Part shown: one piece after another, positions 35,927 through 45,587 of the stretch
How positions within the stretch are numbered: the first letter of the stretch is position 1
How the letters are laid out: every line of letters starts with the position of its first letter
From: Hyphomicrobiales bacterium
Lineage (GTDB): Bacteria > Pseudomonadota > Alphaproteobacteria > Rhizobiales > MH13
NCBI GenBank assembly: GCA_017642935.1
Contig: JAEPOK010000001.1
Span: forward strand, 434,001-498,000
DNA: 64,000 bases
Reading direction: 5' to 3'
The notes under the pieces: generated by a model
The model's database searches: none
What the model was told of the DNA's origin: nothing
The model's input: only the letters and a program-made list of their open reading frames with translations
Made by a program: the position numbers and the translations under genes

Positions 35927-36544
35927 TCAGGCGCGCCGCAATGTGGCGGTCATAAGGCCAGCACCGAGCAACATGGTTCCACCAGCGCGATTGGCCCATT
36001 TCAGGGTCGAGGGCTGCGTGATGCGCTGGCGCAGATGGGCGGCAAACAGCGCGTAGAGCGTGGCGTTCACCGCACCGAGCACCACGAAGGTCGTGCCAAG
36101 CAACGCCAATTGCGGAACGGCAGGGGCAGCTGGGTTCAAGAAATGCGGCAAGAACGCAATGAAGAAGGCGATTCCCTTTGGGTTAAGCGCCGTGACGATG
36201 GTGGTGTGCAGCGTCATCTTGCGTCCTGAAATCTCCGGCTGGTCGGTGAGGCTGAGCTTGGGCTGCGTGCGCCACATCTTGATCCCAAGATAGATGAGGT
36301 AGGCGGCACCGATCCATTTCACCACAGTGAACGCGGTGGCGGAGGTCGCCATCACCGCGCCGAGCCCCGCTAACGAGACAGTCACAGCTATCGCATCTCC
36401 CAGGCCCACGCCGACAACCGTGGAGAGGGCTGCCCGTTTGCCCTGAGAGAGGGCGTAGGAAATGACCAGAAGGATCGTCGGACCAGGCACGGCCAGCACC
36501 ACAAAGCAGGCGATGACGTAGGACAGGTAGAGTTCGAGGGTCAT
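35927..36544 (-). CDS. LysE-family amino acid exporter
   Basis: Membrane protein of 205 residues with about six hydrophobic segments. 'VLAVPGPTILLVISYALSQGKRAAL' near residue 15-40 is the signature of LysE/RhtB exporters, which pump amino acids or homoserine lactones out of the cell. ATG 36544 begins the conserved part; the in-frame extension to 36616 is not family-like. The substrate cannot be deduced. Confidence 0.87.
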   Translation of the reverse strand: MTLELYLSYVIACFVVLAVPGPTILLVISYALSQGKRAALSTVVGVGLGDAIAVTVSLAGLGAVMATSATAFTVVKWIGAAYLIYLGIKMWRTQPKLSLTDQPEISGRKMTLHTTIVTALNPKGIAFFIAFLPHFLNPAAPAVPQLALLGTTFVVLGAVNATLYALFAAHLRQRITQPSTLKWANRAGGTMLLGAGLMTATLRRA

Positions 36545-36620
36545 GGGGGCTCCTAGGTTGAAAGGAGCAATCCTGCGAAACGGTTCTGCGTCAAGTGCCG
36601 AACTGTCTGCTTCCAAGAAC

Positions 36621-36725
36621 GGTCATGGCCTGGCTTGACCCGGCCATCCAGCTCTATCGCCTTCCTGGGGCACGCCCAGTTGCGCTGGAGAGATGGATCC
36701 TCGGGTTAAGCCCGAGGATGACTAT
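36621..36725. repeat. Intergenic palindromic repeat element (alphaproteobacterial type)
   Basis: The gap between lysE-type and oxoprolinase genes has 'GGTCATGGCCTGGCTTGACC' running into CGGCCATCC, and further on GGATCCTCGGGTTAAGCCCGAGGATGAC, whose TCCTCGGG/CCCGAGGA arms are inverted. Such 'gather' of rather uniform palindromic text is typical of dispersed intergenic repeats in Rhizobiales genomes. Only one copy is in this window. Confidence 0.55.
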
Positions 36726-36742
36726 TGTGAATGCTGGTGGGG

Positions 36743-39700
36743 CTAAATGGCTCCATACCCACCGCCGGTCGGTGTGGTGATGATGATGGCCTCGCCGGGC
36801 TCAAGAACCGTTTGATCACAGCTGCGCAGGGTTTCAATCTCGCTGGAGTTGCGTCGCACTTCGGCTTTACCCAAGCGTCCCGGCTGCCCCCCATCCACAC
36901 CTGGGGGTGCGATTTTCCTATGCGAAGAAAGCACGGCGCAGTCCATCTTTTCGCGGAAGCGGATGACCCGTCGCGTGCCGTCGCCAGCGTTCCATCGGCC
37001 CTTGCCGCCCGACCCAAGATCAATGTGGAAATCTTCCAGCACAACCGGAAACCGCATTTCCAGGATTTCCGGATCGGTGAGGCGTGAGTTGGTCATGTGG
37101 GTGTGGACACCTGAGGTGCCATCAAAGCCCGGGCCAGCAGGTGCGCCGGAGCAGATGGTTTCATAGTATTGATATGTCGCGTTGCCGAAGGTCAAGTTGT
37201 TCATCGTACCTTGGGCCGCGGCGAGCGCCTTGGTGGCGCAGAACATGGCATTGGTCACGTGCTGGCTGGTTTCCACGTTCCCTGCCACAACGGCAGCAGG
37301 ATATTGCGGGCGCAGCATGGAGCCTTCGGGGATTATGAGATTGATCGGCTTCAGGCAGCCGGCATTCATCGGGATGGGCTGTTCGGTTAGCACGCGGAAC
37401 ACATAGAGCACCGCCGCTCGCGCCACCGGTTCGGGTGCGTTGAAGTTGTTGGGTTGCTGCGGTGATGTGCCAGTGAAATCGACCGTGGCTTCGCGCTTTT
37501 CGCGATCAACCGTGATCTTTACCTTAATGACGGCGCCTTGGTCGGTTGCATATTCAATCTCGGCATCGTCCAGCCGTTCCAGAACACGCCGCACACTCTC
37601 CTCGGCGTTGTCCTGCACATGGCCCATATAGGCTGAAACCACCTCCCAGCTGAACTGGGCGACCATCTTGCGCATCTCGTGCACGCCTTTTTCGTTGGCG
37701 GCGATCTGCGCTTTGAGGTCCCCAATGTTCTGGTCAGGGTTGCGGCAAGGGTAGGGGTGATCGGTCAGCAGATTGCGCAGGGCGATTTCCTGGAAGATAC
37801 CCTGATCCACCACCTTGAAGTTATCGAACAGCACGCCTTCCTCTTCCACGCTGGTGGCAAGCGGCGTCATTGAGCCTGGGGCGGTGCCGCCGACATCAGC
37901 ATGGTGACCGCGTGAGGCGACCCAGAAGATGATCTCGCGTTCATCGGGGTCGAACACCGGCGTGACCACCGTGATATCCGGTAGGTGGGTGCCGCCATTG
38001 TAGGGAGCGTTGAGGGCATAGACATCGCCAGGGCGCACTCGGCCTTCATTCTGGCGGATGATCGCTTCCACCGACCTGTCCATCGATCCCAAATGCACCG
38101 GCATGTGGGGTGCGTTGGCGACCAGCGCGCCTGATCTATCGAAGACCGCGCAGGAGAAATCGAGCCGCTCCTTGATGTTCACCGAGGAGGACGTCTTTTG
38201 CAGCGTCTCGCCCATCTGCTCAGCGATGGACATGAAGAGGTTGTTGAAGACCTCCAGCATCACTGGATCAGCTTGTGTGCCGATCGCCAGATCACGCGTT
38301 TTGGCTTCAACGCGCTTCAGCACCAGATGATCGCGCGCGGTGAGTTGCGCTTGCCAGCCTGGTTCAATGACCACGGTCTGGTGATCTTCCACAAGGATCG
38401 CTGGGCCGGATATAGTCTGGCCGCGTGCCACGTCGCCGCGCCTAACGATGGCGGCATCGTGCCATGCGCCGTCGGTGAAGATGCGGGTGCTTTCGCCGCC
38501 CGGCGCTTCGCCATCCACGATGGCTTGCGCCGTTTCATCACGCCCGGCAGTCGTTGCGTCAGCGCCCTGTAGCTCGACACTCTCAATGATGATCGTGCGA
38601 CCAGGATAGACAAAGCCAAACTGAGCTTTGTGCTCAGCTTCAAATGCGGTGCGGATCGCCGCCATATCGCGGGCGGAGAAATCCAGATCGATAGTGGTGT
38701 CGGTGCCTTCGTAGCGCAGGTGCAAAACCGGATGGTGCGCCGCTTCCGTAACACCCTGATCCTTGAATTCTGCCAGCACCTGGTCGGTTAGATCGTTGAT
38801 CAACGCGTTTAGGCTCGACCGGCTGTCATCGGCCAACGGCTGCACAAAGGCTTTGGTCCGCGATGCGTAGATGCTCGCCAAGCCCATGCCATAGGCTGAA
38901 AGCAAGCCCGAGAAAGGGTGCAGGTGCACGGTCGTCATACCGAGCGTGTCAGCGATCGCACAGGCATGTTGGCCGCCAGCGCCACCGAAGCTGACCAGAG
39001 CATATTGGGTCACGTCATAGCCGCGCTGAACCGAGATGGTTTTGATGGCGTTGGCCATGTTTTGGACCGCGATTTTGAGGAACCCGTCGGCGATCTCTTC
39101 AGGTTTTTTGCCGTCGCCAACGTCTGCTGCCATGTCTTCGAAGCGTTTTTGAACGGCGTCAACGTCGAGCGGCTGATCTTGATCGGGCCCGAAAATCGAC
39201 GGGAAGAAGGTGGGTTGCAGCTTGCCGACCATGACGTTCGCGTCGGTAACGGCGAGCGGTCCGCCGCGTCGATAGCAGGCCGGTCCTGGGTTGGCGCCCG
39301 CTGAGTCTGGCCCAACCTGAAAGCGGCCGTCCTTGTAGTGGAGGATCGAGCCACCGCCCGCTGCCACTGTGTGGATGCGCATCATCGGCGCACGGATGCG
39401 CACACCAGCCACTTCGGTGTCAAAGGCGCGCTCATAGGTGCCATTGAAATGGCTGACATCAGTGGAGGTGCCACCCATGTCGAAGCCGATAATCTTATCA
39501 AATCCTGCCATCTGGGCGGTCTGCACAGCGCCGACCACGCCACCTGCCGGGCCGGAGAGGATGGCATCTTTGCCCTCAAACATGTCGGCGGCGGTGAGCC
39601 CGCCTGACGACATCATGAACATCAACCGACAACCGGTGCCTTCAACGCCGAGCTCTTCGGCGACCTGGTTCACATAGCGTTTGAGGATTGGCGAGAGATA

Positions 39701-40375
39701 GGCATCCACAACGGTGGTGTCACCACGACCGACCAGTTTGACCAAGGGCGAGGCTTCATGGCTTACGGATACCTGCGGGATGGTGCCGCGAGCACGGGCA
39801 CGGACAGCAATTTTGGCCTCGTGCTTGGGGTAGGCGTAGGCGTGCATCAGCGTGATGGCCAACGCTTTGAAACCTTTGGCTTCAACCGCATCAAGCGCTG
39901 CATCAACAGCCTCGTCGGTGATCGCCGTTTCAACTGTGCCATCGGCTAACACGCGCTCATCGATTTCGACCACCAGATCGTAAAGCTGCTCGGGAAGGAT
40001 GATGTTTTTGGCAAAGATGTCCGGGCGCGCCTGATAGCCAAGGCGCAGCGCATCACGAAAACCTTTGGTGATGATCAGCGCCGTCGGCTCGCCTTTTCGC
40101 TCCAACAGGGCGTTGGTGGCCACGGTGGTGCCCATTTTTACTGTTGCTATTTTTTCGGCGGGCACGCGTTGACCAGATTGCACACCTAAGAAGCGCCGAA
40201 TGCCCTCAACCGCGGCATCGCGGTAGGCTTCTGGGTTTTCCGAAAGAAGTTTTTTGGTCAGCAGTTCACCATCTGGCCTGCGTGCAACGATGTCGGTGAA
40301 CGTGCCACCGCGATCGATCCAGAAATCCCAAAGGCCCTCGGTGTTTTCGCTCGGGGCGGGTGTCGCGCTGGCCAT
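36743..40375 (-). CDS. 5-oxoprolinase (hydantoinase A/B fusion), ATP-dependent
   Basis: Large enzyme of about 1210 residues that opens 5-oxoproline (pyroglutamate) to glutamate with ATP. The N-terminal HyuA half (to about 690) starts '[21 protein letters not shown]' and contains '[14 protein letters not shown]' phosphate-binding loops; the C-terminal HyuB half (about 710-1205) begins '[20 protein letters not shown]' and holds '[12 protein letters not shown]'. The single-chain layout and length match OplaH rather than separate hydantoinases. ATG 40375 has GGAGG directly before it and is preferred to 40387. Divergent from a TRAP transporter, which may import its substrate. Confidence 0.9.
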   Translation of the reverse strand: MASATPAPSENTEGLWDFWIDRGGTFTDIVARRPDGELLTKKLLSENPEAYRDAAVEGIRRFLGVQSGQRVPAEKIATVKMGTTVATNALLERKGEPTALIITKGFRDALRLGYQARPDIFAKNIILPEQLYDLVVEIDERVLADGTVETAITDEAVDAALDAVEAKGFKALAITLMHAYAYPKHEAKIAVRARARGTIPQVSVSHEASPLVKLVGRGDTTVVDAYLSPILKRYVNQVAEELGVEGTGCRLMFMMSSGGLTAADMFEGKDAILSGPAGGVVGAVQTAQMAGFDKIIGFDMGGTSTDVSHFNGTYERAFDTEVAGVRIRAPMMRIHTVAAGGGSILHYKDGRFQVGPDSAGANPGPACYRRGGPLAVTDANVMVGKLQPTFFPSIFGPDQDQPLDVDAVQKRFEDMAADVGDGKKPEEIADGFLKIAVQNMANAIKTISVQRGYDVTQYALVSFGGAGGQHACAIADTLGMTTVHLHPFSGLLSAYGMGLASIYASRTKAFVQPLADDSRSSLNALINDLTDQVLAEFKDQGVTEAAHHPVLHLRYEGTDTTIDLDFSARDMAAIRTAFEAEHKAQFGFVYPGRTIIIESVELQGADATTAGRDETAQAIVDGEAPGGESTRIFTDGAWHDAAIVRRGDVARGQTISGPAILVEDHQTVVIEPGWQAQLTARDHLVLKRVEAKTRDLAIGTQADPVMLEVFNNLFMSIAEQMGETLQKTSSSVNIKERLDFSCAVFDRSGALVANAPHMPVHLGSMDRSVEAIIRQNEGRVRPGDVYALNAPYNGGTHLPDITVVTPVFDPDEREIIFWVASRGHHADVGGTAPGSMTPLATSVEEEGVLFDNFKVVDQGIFQEIALRNLLTDHPYPCRNPDQNIGDLKAQIAANEKGVHEMRKMVAQFSWEVVSAYMGHVQDNAEESVRRVLERLDDAEIEYATDQGAVIKVKITVDREKREATVDFTGTSPQQPNNFNAPEPVARAAVLYVFRVLTEQPIPMNAGCLKPINLIIPEGSMLRPQYPAAVVAGNVETSQHVTNAMFCATKALAAAQGTMNNLTFGNATYQYYETICSGAPAGPGFDGTSGVHTHMTNSRLTDPEILEMRFPVVLEDFHIDLGSGGKGRWNAGDGTRRVIRFREKMDCAVLSSHRKIAPPGVDGGQPGRLGKAEVRRNSSEIETLRSCDQTVLEPGEAIIITTPTGGGYGAI

Positions 40376-40418
40376 GGGTGCCTCCAATTGGCGTCAAAAA
40401 CTAATCGCTGATAAAACG

Positions 40419-40471
40419 TTGACAAATTGTCATCGTCGCGTCAACCTCTCAAAACGCTGAGCTGATCAGCG
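40419..40471. promoter_or_regulatory. Divergent control region between oxoprolinase and TRAP genes
   Basis: The 158-base gap contains the perfect palindrome TGACAA-A-TTGTCA at 40420-40432, overlapping a TTGACA hexamer, and a second inverted repeat CGCTGA-N5-TCAGCG at 40455-40471. MarR-type regulators bind palindromes of this kind and one is encoded at the end of the TRAP operon, so this may be its operator. Confidence 0.45.
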
Positions 40472-40533
40472 GTGCGTTCACGGACCGAAACACAACGGTC
40501 AGAAACGCTGTCAAACTGTGAGAGGGGAAACTC

Positions 40534-41520
40534 ATGACTGGATTGAAAACACTAGCGCTCGCCGGCGCCATGTCTTTTGGGGCGATTTCTATCGCAGCCA
40601 CCGGTGCGTTCGCGCAAACCTCCTGGGATATGCCAACGCCTTATGGCGATAGCATCTTCCACACTGCCAACATCATGCAATTTGCTGATGATGTGCGCGA
40701 TGCCACGGGCGGATCGCTTGGTATCACCGTGCATTCTGCGGGCTCTCTGTTCGGCCACCCGGAGATCAAAGACGCGGTGCGCCGTCAGCTGGCTCCCATC
40801 GGCGAGGTGCTGATCTCGCGTCTGTCCAATGAAAACCCGCTTTACGGCGTGGATTCTATCCCATTCCTCGCCACCAGCTATGATGAAGCCCGTGCACTTT
40901 GGGAAGCTTCTGAGCCTGCCATCGCTGCACTGCTGGAAGAAGAAGGTTTGAAACTTCTCTTCGCTGTGCCGTGGCCACCGCAGGGCATTTATGCCGGCGA
41001 AGAAGTGACCGATGCGGCGCAGATGGATGGCGTACGCTTCCGCGCCTACAATGCGGCCACTGAGCGCCTGGCAACCCTAATGGGCGCTGTTCCAACGCAG
41101 GTTGAAGCAGGCGACATTCCAACCGCGTTCTCCACTGGTCGTGTGGACGCCATGATTACCTCGCCCTCCACCGGTGTTGCTTCTCAGGCTTGGGATTTTG
41201 TGTCGGTCTATCATGACACGCGCGCCTGGTTGCCGAAGAACATGGTGATCGTGAACATGCGTGCCTTCGATGCTTTGTCCGCCGATGAACAGGCGGCGTT
41301 GCTTGCCGCTGCCGACGAGGCTGAAACACGCGGTTGGGCGATGTCGGAAGAAGAAACCGGCTCCAAGACCAGCACGCTGGCCGACAATGGCATGGGCGTC
41401 GTTGAACCTTCCGCCACGTTGGCTGCACAACTTGGCGAGATCGGCGAAACGATGACCAGCGAATGGCTGGAAAGCGCCGGCGAAGCCGGACAGGCTGTCA
41501 TCGACGCCTACCGCATGTAG
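40534..41520 (+). CDS. TRAP transporter substrate-binding protein (DctP family)
   Basis: Periplasmic binding protein of 328 residues with a Sec signal ending near AFAQ. DctP fold with the conserved Arg in 'DGVRFRAYNAAT' (about residue 170) that holds the ligand carboxylate. Bordetella DctP6/DctP7 relatives bind pyroglutamate, and the divergent 5-oxoprolinase gene makes this the leading ligand here; the assignment is inference. Ribosome binding site GAGAGGGG. Confidence 0.88.
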   Translation: MTGLKTLALAGAMSFGAISIAATGAFAQTSWDMPTPYGDSIFHTANIMQFADDVRDATGGSLGITVHSAGSLFGHPEIKDAVRRQLAPIGEVLISRLSNENPLYGVDSIPFLATSYDEARALWEASEPAIAALLEEEGLKLLFAVPWPPQGIYAGEEVTDAAQMDGVRFRAYNAATERLATLMGAVPTQVEAGDIPTAFSTGRVDAMITSPSTGVASQAWDFVSVYHDTRAWLPKNMVIVNMRAFDALSADEQAALLAAADEAETRGWAMSEEETGSKTSTLADNGMGVVEPSATLAAQLGEIGETMTSEWLESAGEAGQAVIDAYRM

Positions 41521-41607
41521 TTCTGCCTGAGACTGGGCGGGGTGCCAAAGGCGCTTCGCCCTTTTTCTTTCAGTTTTCCATTCCTGCGTCACCAGAGGGG
41601 AATCGTG

Positions 41608-42204
41608 ATGCGTGCGATATTGGACGGGCTCTATCGAGCCTCATCGGCGGCGGCTGCCGTTTGCCTGTGCGTGATCGCCGGCTTAGTACTGGTGCAGGTT
41701 TTTGGGCGCATTTTGGACGGCACGTTGCGCGCCCTGGATATGCCGATCGCCGGCATCACCGTGCCATCACTTAATGAGATCGCTGGCTTTCTTTTTGTCG
41801 CGGCCACATTCTTGGCCTTGGCGGCGACTCTACGCAAAGCCGATCACATCCGTGTATCCATGCTCATCAAGGCCGTCCCGCTTGGTGTGCGGCGCGTACT
41901 CGAAACGGTCGTTCTCACCATCGGTGCTGCCATCGCGGTCTATGCCGCCTATCACGCTGTTCTGCAGGTTGTGGATTCCATCCAATTCAGCACAGTCTCC
42001 TTTGGCGTCATCCCGATCCCTTTATGGATCCCGCAGTCGGCGCTTGCCGCCGGTCTGGTGGTTTTCGCAATTGCGATGGCTGACGAACTGGTCGCGGTTC
42101 TCACCACCGGCATACCGACCTATCAGGCCCATGAAGAGGCCAAATCGGAAATCCTTCAGAAGCCGGTAATCACGCCGGAAGATGCCGAGCGGGGGATGAG
42201 CTGA
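41608..42204 (+). CDS. TRAP transporter small permease (DctQ family)
   Basis: Membrane protein of 198 residues with four predicted helices, linking the binding protein to the large permease. ATG 41608 follows AGAGGGG; an in-frame start at 41542 would add a poor N-terminus. The stop overlaps the start of the large permease gene (TGATG). The polar C-terminal tail is likely cytosolic. Confidence 0.87.
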   Translation: MRAILDGLYRASSAAAAVCLCVIAGLVLVQVFGRILDGTLRALDMPIAGITVPSLNEIAGFLFVAATFLALAATLRKADHIRVSMLIKAVPLGVRRVLETVVLTIGAAIAVYAAYHAVLQVVDSIQFSTVSFGVIPIPLWIPQSALAAGLVVFAIAMADELVAVLTTGIPTYQAHEEAKSEILQKPVITPEDAERGMS

Positions 42205-43511
42205 TGGGTATCGAAACGCTCGCCATCGTGCTTGGGCTTGCCATGTTGGCGGCCCTGGCGCTCGGGCTTTGGGTGTCGCTGGCGCTCACAGCCGTAGCGG
42301 TGCTTGGTATCGTGATCGCCACCAGCGTACCGGTTGGGACAGTGCTGGCAACCACGTTCTGGGGCAAGCTGAATTCTTGGGAGTTGACGGCGCTGCCCAT
42401 GTTCATCTGGATGGGGGAAATTCTTTTCCGCTCCAAGCTATCGGAAGACATGTTCGCCGGGCTTGCACCTTGGATGCGCGGGCTGCCGGGTCGTCTGCTG
42501 CATGTGAACATTTTGGGCTGTACCATCTTCGCGGCTGTATCAGGCTCGTCGGCGGCAACCACGGCCACCATTGGGCGTATGGCGCTGCCGGAGCTTTCAC
42601 AGCGCGGCTATGACCCACGGATCGCGATCGGCACATTAGCCGGCTCGGGGACGCTGGGTCTGCTGATCCCACCCTCGATCATCCTCATTGTTTACGGGGC
42701 GGCGACGGAGCAAAGCATTGCTAGGCTGTTCATCGCTGGAGTTTTGCCGGGCATCATGCTTGCCGTCCTCTTTATGGGGTTCACGGCGATCTGGGCGCTG
42801 ACCAACAAGGACAAGATGCCAGTCCATGAACTGGCCATTCCTTTGCGTGAGCGGATGGGCGCAACGCTGCGTCTCATCCCGATTATCCTGCTGATTGTGG
42901 CCGTCATCGGATCGATCTATGCCGGGCTTGCCTCGCCGACCGAAGCGGCAGCCGTCGGCGTGTTCTGCGCGCTCATCCTTTCCTGGGTTTCCGGCACCCT
43001 CACCAAAGACAGCTTCACCGAAGCACTGCTTGGCGCAACGCGCACCAGTTGTATGATCGCGTTCATCTTGGCTGGCGCAGCTTTTCTCACCGTTGCCATG
43101 GGCTACACGCGTATCCCGCGTGAGCTTGCCGCATGGATCGGCGTGATGGAGCTTTCGCCTTATGCGCTGCTTGCGGCGTTGACGCTGTTTTTCATTGTTC
43201 TCGGTTGTTTTTTGGACGGCATTTCGATTGTCGTTCTGACCACCAGCATCATCTTGCCAATGGTGCAGGCAGCGGGCATCGATCCGATCTGGTTCGGCAT
43301 CTTTTTGGTTCTCGTGGTGGAAATGAGCCAGATCACCCCTCCAGTGGGGTTCAATCTGTTCGTTATTCAGGGCATGACGGGGCGCAATATCTTCCAGGTC
43401 GCGCTCTATGCCCTGCCGTTTTTCGGCCTTTTGGTGGTGGGCACGGTGCTCCTGGTCGTTTTTCCGGAGATCGCTTTATGGTTGCCCGAAACGATGCTGT
43501 CGAACCGCTAG
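42204..43511 (+). CDS. TRAP transporter large permease (DctM family)
   Basis: Sodium-driven transport subunit of 435 residues with about twelve hydrophobic segments. 'AVSGSSAATTATIGRMALPEL' and 'GTLGLLIPPSIILIVYG' in the first half and 'SQITPPVGFNLFVIQG' in the second are DctM-type motifs with substrate and Na+ binding loops. Completes a three-part TRAP system with the two upstream genes. Confidence 0.92.
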   Translation: MGIETLAIVLGLAMLAALALGLWVSLALTAVAVLGIVIATSVPVGTVLATTFWGKLNSWELTALPMFIWMGEILFRSKLSEDMFAGLAPWMRGLPGRLLHVNILGCTIFAAVSGSSAATTATIGRMALPELSQRGYDPRIAIGTLAGSGTLGLLIPPSIILIVYGAATEQSIARLFIAGVLPGIMLAVLFMGFTAIWALTNKDKMPVHELAIPLRERMGATLRLIPIILLIVAVIGSIYAGLASPTEAAAVGVFCALILSWVSGTLTKDSFTEALLGATRTSCMIAFILAGAAFLTVAMGYTRIPRELAAWIGVMELSPYALLAALTLFFIVLGCFLDGISIVVLTTSIILPMVQAAGIDPIWFGIFLVLVVEMSQITPPVGFNLFVIQGMTGRNIFQVALYALPFFGLLVVGTVLLVVFPEIALWLPETMLSNR

Positions 43512-44056
43512 AGGTGGTGCCTGATAATGATGGGCAAAAGGATGCCGGGCCGAAGGTTGGCCCGGTTGTTTCTTCAGCGCACCTCGCCAAATCCTCGCTG
43601 CCGGCGCAGTCGGAGTTTGAATTTGCGCTCACGATGACCGTGCACGCGTTTCATCGCTGGATGACGCGCTGCATGACGGCGGCTGGCGAAGAAGGCTTGT
43701 CGCCGCTTGAGGTTCTTGTGGTGCATCTGGTCAACCACCGTGACCGGCCTAAGACGCTTGCCGACATCTGCCTTGTTCTCAACATTGAGGACACCCATCT
43801 GGTGTCCTACGCCGTAAAGAAGCTCGCTGAGCGTGGGCTTGTCGAAAGTGGGCGCAAAGGCAAGGAAAAAACCGTGAAGATCACCGAAAAAGGCACGGCC
43901 GTGTGCGAGCGCTATGGCGAGCTGCGCGAAGCCTTGTTCATCGACTCGGTCAAAGCCTTAAATATTGAAGGCAAGGACATTTCCAACCTCGCGGCGATGA
44001 TGCGCGCCTTATCTGGGTCCTACGATCAGGCGGCGCGCGCTGCCGCAGCGATGTGA
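43478..44056 (+). CDS. MarR-type winged-helix regulator of the TRAP/oxoprolinase locus
   Basis: Regulator of about 192 residues. After a variable acidic N-terminus, 'EFEFALTMTVHAFHRWMTRC' and a winged helix ('DICLVLNIEDTHLVSYAVKKLAERGLVESGRKGKEKTV'-type region, recognition helix about residues 110-125) follow. The chosen ATG at 43478 lies 34 bases inside dctM, so the two genes overlap and are probably coupled; a start further in is possible. It likely controls the divergent oxoprolinase/TRAP promoters. Confidence 0.75.
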   Translation: MVARNDAVEPLEVVPDNDGQKDAGPKVGPVVSSAHLAKSSLPAQSEFEFALTMTVHAFHRWMTRCMTAAGEEGLSPLEVLVVHLVNHRDRPKTLADICLVLNIEDTHLVSYAVKKLAERGLVESGRKGKEKTVKITEKGTAVCERYGELREALFIDSVKALNIEGKDISNLAAMMRALSGSYDQAARAAAAM

Positions 44057-44072
44057 TCAGCAGTCTTTTTCC

Positions 44073-44804
44073 ATGAGCATTTGGTCTTCGCTTTCTTCCT
44101 TGGTCGGGTCGGCTGCCTCAGGCGCCGGGGCGGTGCTTGGCACGCTTGTTGACCGGTTACGCAATCTGGTTGGCGATGAAGAGCAGCGTCGGCAAGTGGC
44201 GTTCACGGTGGCGATGATCGGCCTGTCGGCAAAGATGGCGAAAGCCGATGGCGTCGTGACGAACGATGAAATCGAAGCCTTCCGCGATCTGGTCGAGTTC
44301 CCTCAGGAGGAGTCTGCCAACGTCGCGCGGCTCTACAATCTGGCCAAGCAGGACGTTGCCGGGTTTGATGCCTATGCGCGCAAGATCGCCAACCTGTTTG
44401 AGGGCGAGCATGCAATCCTGGAAGACATTCTCGATGGATTGTTTCACATCGCCATGGCCGATGGTGTGCTGCACGACCGTGAGGCGGCCTACTTGGAGAT
44501 CGTTGCCGGCGAGTTCGGCATGGATGATGTTGAGTATCGCAGGGTTCGTGCGCGCCACGTGCTTGAAGGCGAGCTTGACCCCTATGTGGTGCTCGGGGTC
44601 GATGCCGATCTGCCCTATGACGAAGTGCGGCGTATCTACCGCAAGCTCGTGGCGGAGAACCATCCCGACCGCTTGATGGCGCGCGGCGTGCCACAGGAGT
44701 TCATCAAGATTGCCTCCGACCGGTTGGCTGCGATCAATGCGGCCTTCGATCAGATCGAGCTACGCAACAGACCATCTCAGGGCGGCGTTGGGGCAGCATC
44801 GTGA
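44073..44804 (+). CDS. TerB-DnaJ domain protein (DjlA-like)
   Basis: Co-chaperone-like protein of 243 residues. A TerB-type helical domain covers about residues 40-155 ('AKMAKADGVVTNDEIEAFRDLV' and 'HIAMADGVLHDREAAYLE' with acidic clusters), followed by a C-terminal J domain (about 165-230) with the essential HPD in 'AENHPDRLMARG' that activates Hsp70. Unlike E. coli DjlA it has no strong N-terminal membrane anchor. The stop overlaps the next start by four bases. Confidence 0.88.
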   Translation: MSIWSSLSSLVGSAASGAGAVLGTLVDRLRNLVGDEEQRRQVAFTVAMIGLSAKMAKADGVVTNDEIEAFRDLVEFPQEESANVARLYNLAKQDVAGFDAYARKIANLFEGEHAILEDILDGLFHIAMADGVLHDREAAYLEIVAGEFGMDDVEYRRVRARHVLEGELDPYVVLGVDADLPYDEVRRIYRKLVAENHPDRLMARGVPQEFIKIASDRLAAINAAFDQIELRNRPSQGGVGAAS

Positions 44805-45547
44805 GCGTTGCCTATCCAACCATCGATACAACTATCCCGTCGCCCAATTTCGATGAGCGCAATGGCCCACCGGTCGATATCCTGCTCCTGCATTACACCG
44901 GCATGGTGGACGATGACGCGGCGGTGCAATGGCTGGCCGACCCGCGTTCGAAAGTCTCCTGCCATTATGTCGTCCACGAAGATGGCCGCATTGTCGCGAT
45001 GGTGGACGAGGAATCCCGAGCCTGGCATGCGGGGCAGGGGTCCTGGAAAGGTGTGTCCGATATCAATGCCCGCTCGGTGGGTATCGAAATCTGTAACCCG
45101 GGCCATGAGCATGGCTACCGCGCGTTTCCCGATGCGCAGATCGAGGCGGTCATTGCGCTTGGACAGGCTATCGTGTCGCGTCACCAGATTGCCAAAGAAC
45201 ATGTGCTGGCGCATTCCGATATCGCGCCAGATCGCAAAGAAGACCCCGGTGAGCTTTTCCCATGGGATCGCTTAGCGGCAGCTGGCGTTGGCCATTATTT
45301 GCCACCTGCGCCGCTGGTTGATGGCCGGTTCATGGCGACTGGCGATGCCGGCGACCCGGTGACAGCGTTGCAGGGCATGCTCAAACTCTATGGCTATGAC
45401 ATTGCGCTGACCGGCCAGTTTGACAGCCAAACGGAGACGGTTGTGCGCGCCTTTCAGCGCCACTTTCGACCTGCGCGGATCGATGGCGTGGCCGATAGTT
45501 CCACTGTTTCAACCTTGCATCAGCTGTTGAGCAGCCTTATCGGCTAG
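44801..45547 (+). CDS. N-acetylmuramoyl-L-alanine amidase with peptidoglycan-binding domain (AmiD type)
   Basis: Zinc amidase of 248 residues that cuts the amide between MurNAc and the stem peptide. The Amidase_2 domain (about 15-160) has the ligand His in 'LLLHYTGM', a second His in 'LAHSDIAPDRKEDPG' and nearby catalytic residues; a PG_binding_1 domain (about 180-245, 'VTALQGMLKLYGYDIALTGQFD') follows. No signal peptide is present, so it may recycle anhydromuropeptides in the cytosol (AmpD role) or be exported by another route. GTG start overlapping the previous gene. Confidence 0.87.
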   Translation: MSVAYPTIDTTIPSPNFDERNGPPVDILLLHYTGMVDDDAAVQWLADPRSKVSCHYVVHEDGRIVAMVDEESRAWHAGQGSWKGVSDINARSVGIEICNPGHEHGYRAFPDAQIEAVIALGQAIVSRHQIAKEHVLAHSDIAPDRKEDPGELFPWDRLAAAGVGHYLPPAPLVDGRFMATGDAGDPVTALQGMLKLYGYDIALTGQFDSQTETVVRAFQRHFRPARIDGVADSSTVSTLHQLLSSLIG

Positions 45548-45587
45548 GTCCGACCGCGTCGAGTTCGCCAAAAAGGCCCGTTGTTTC

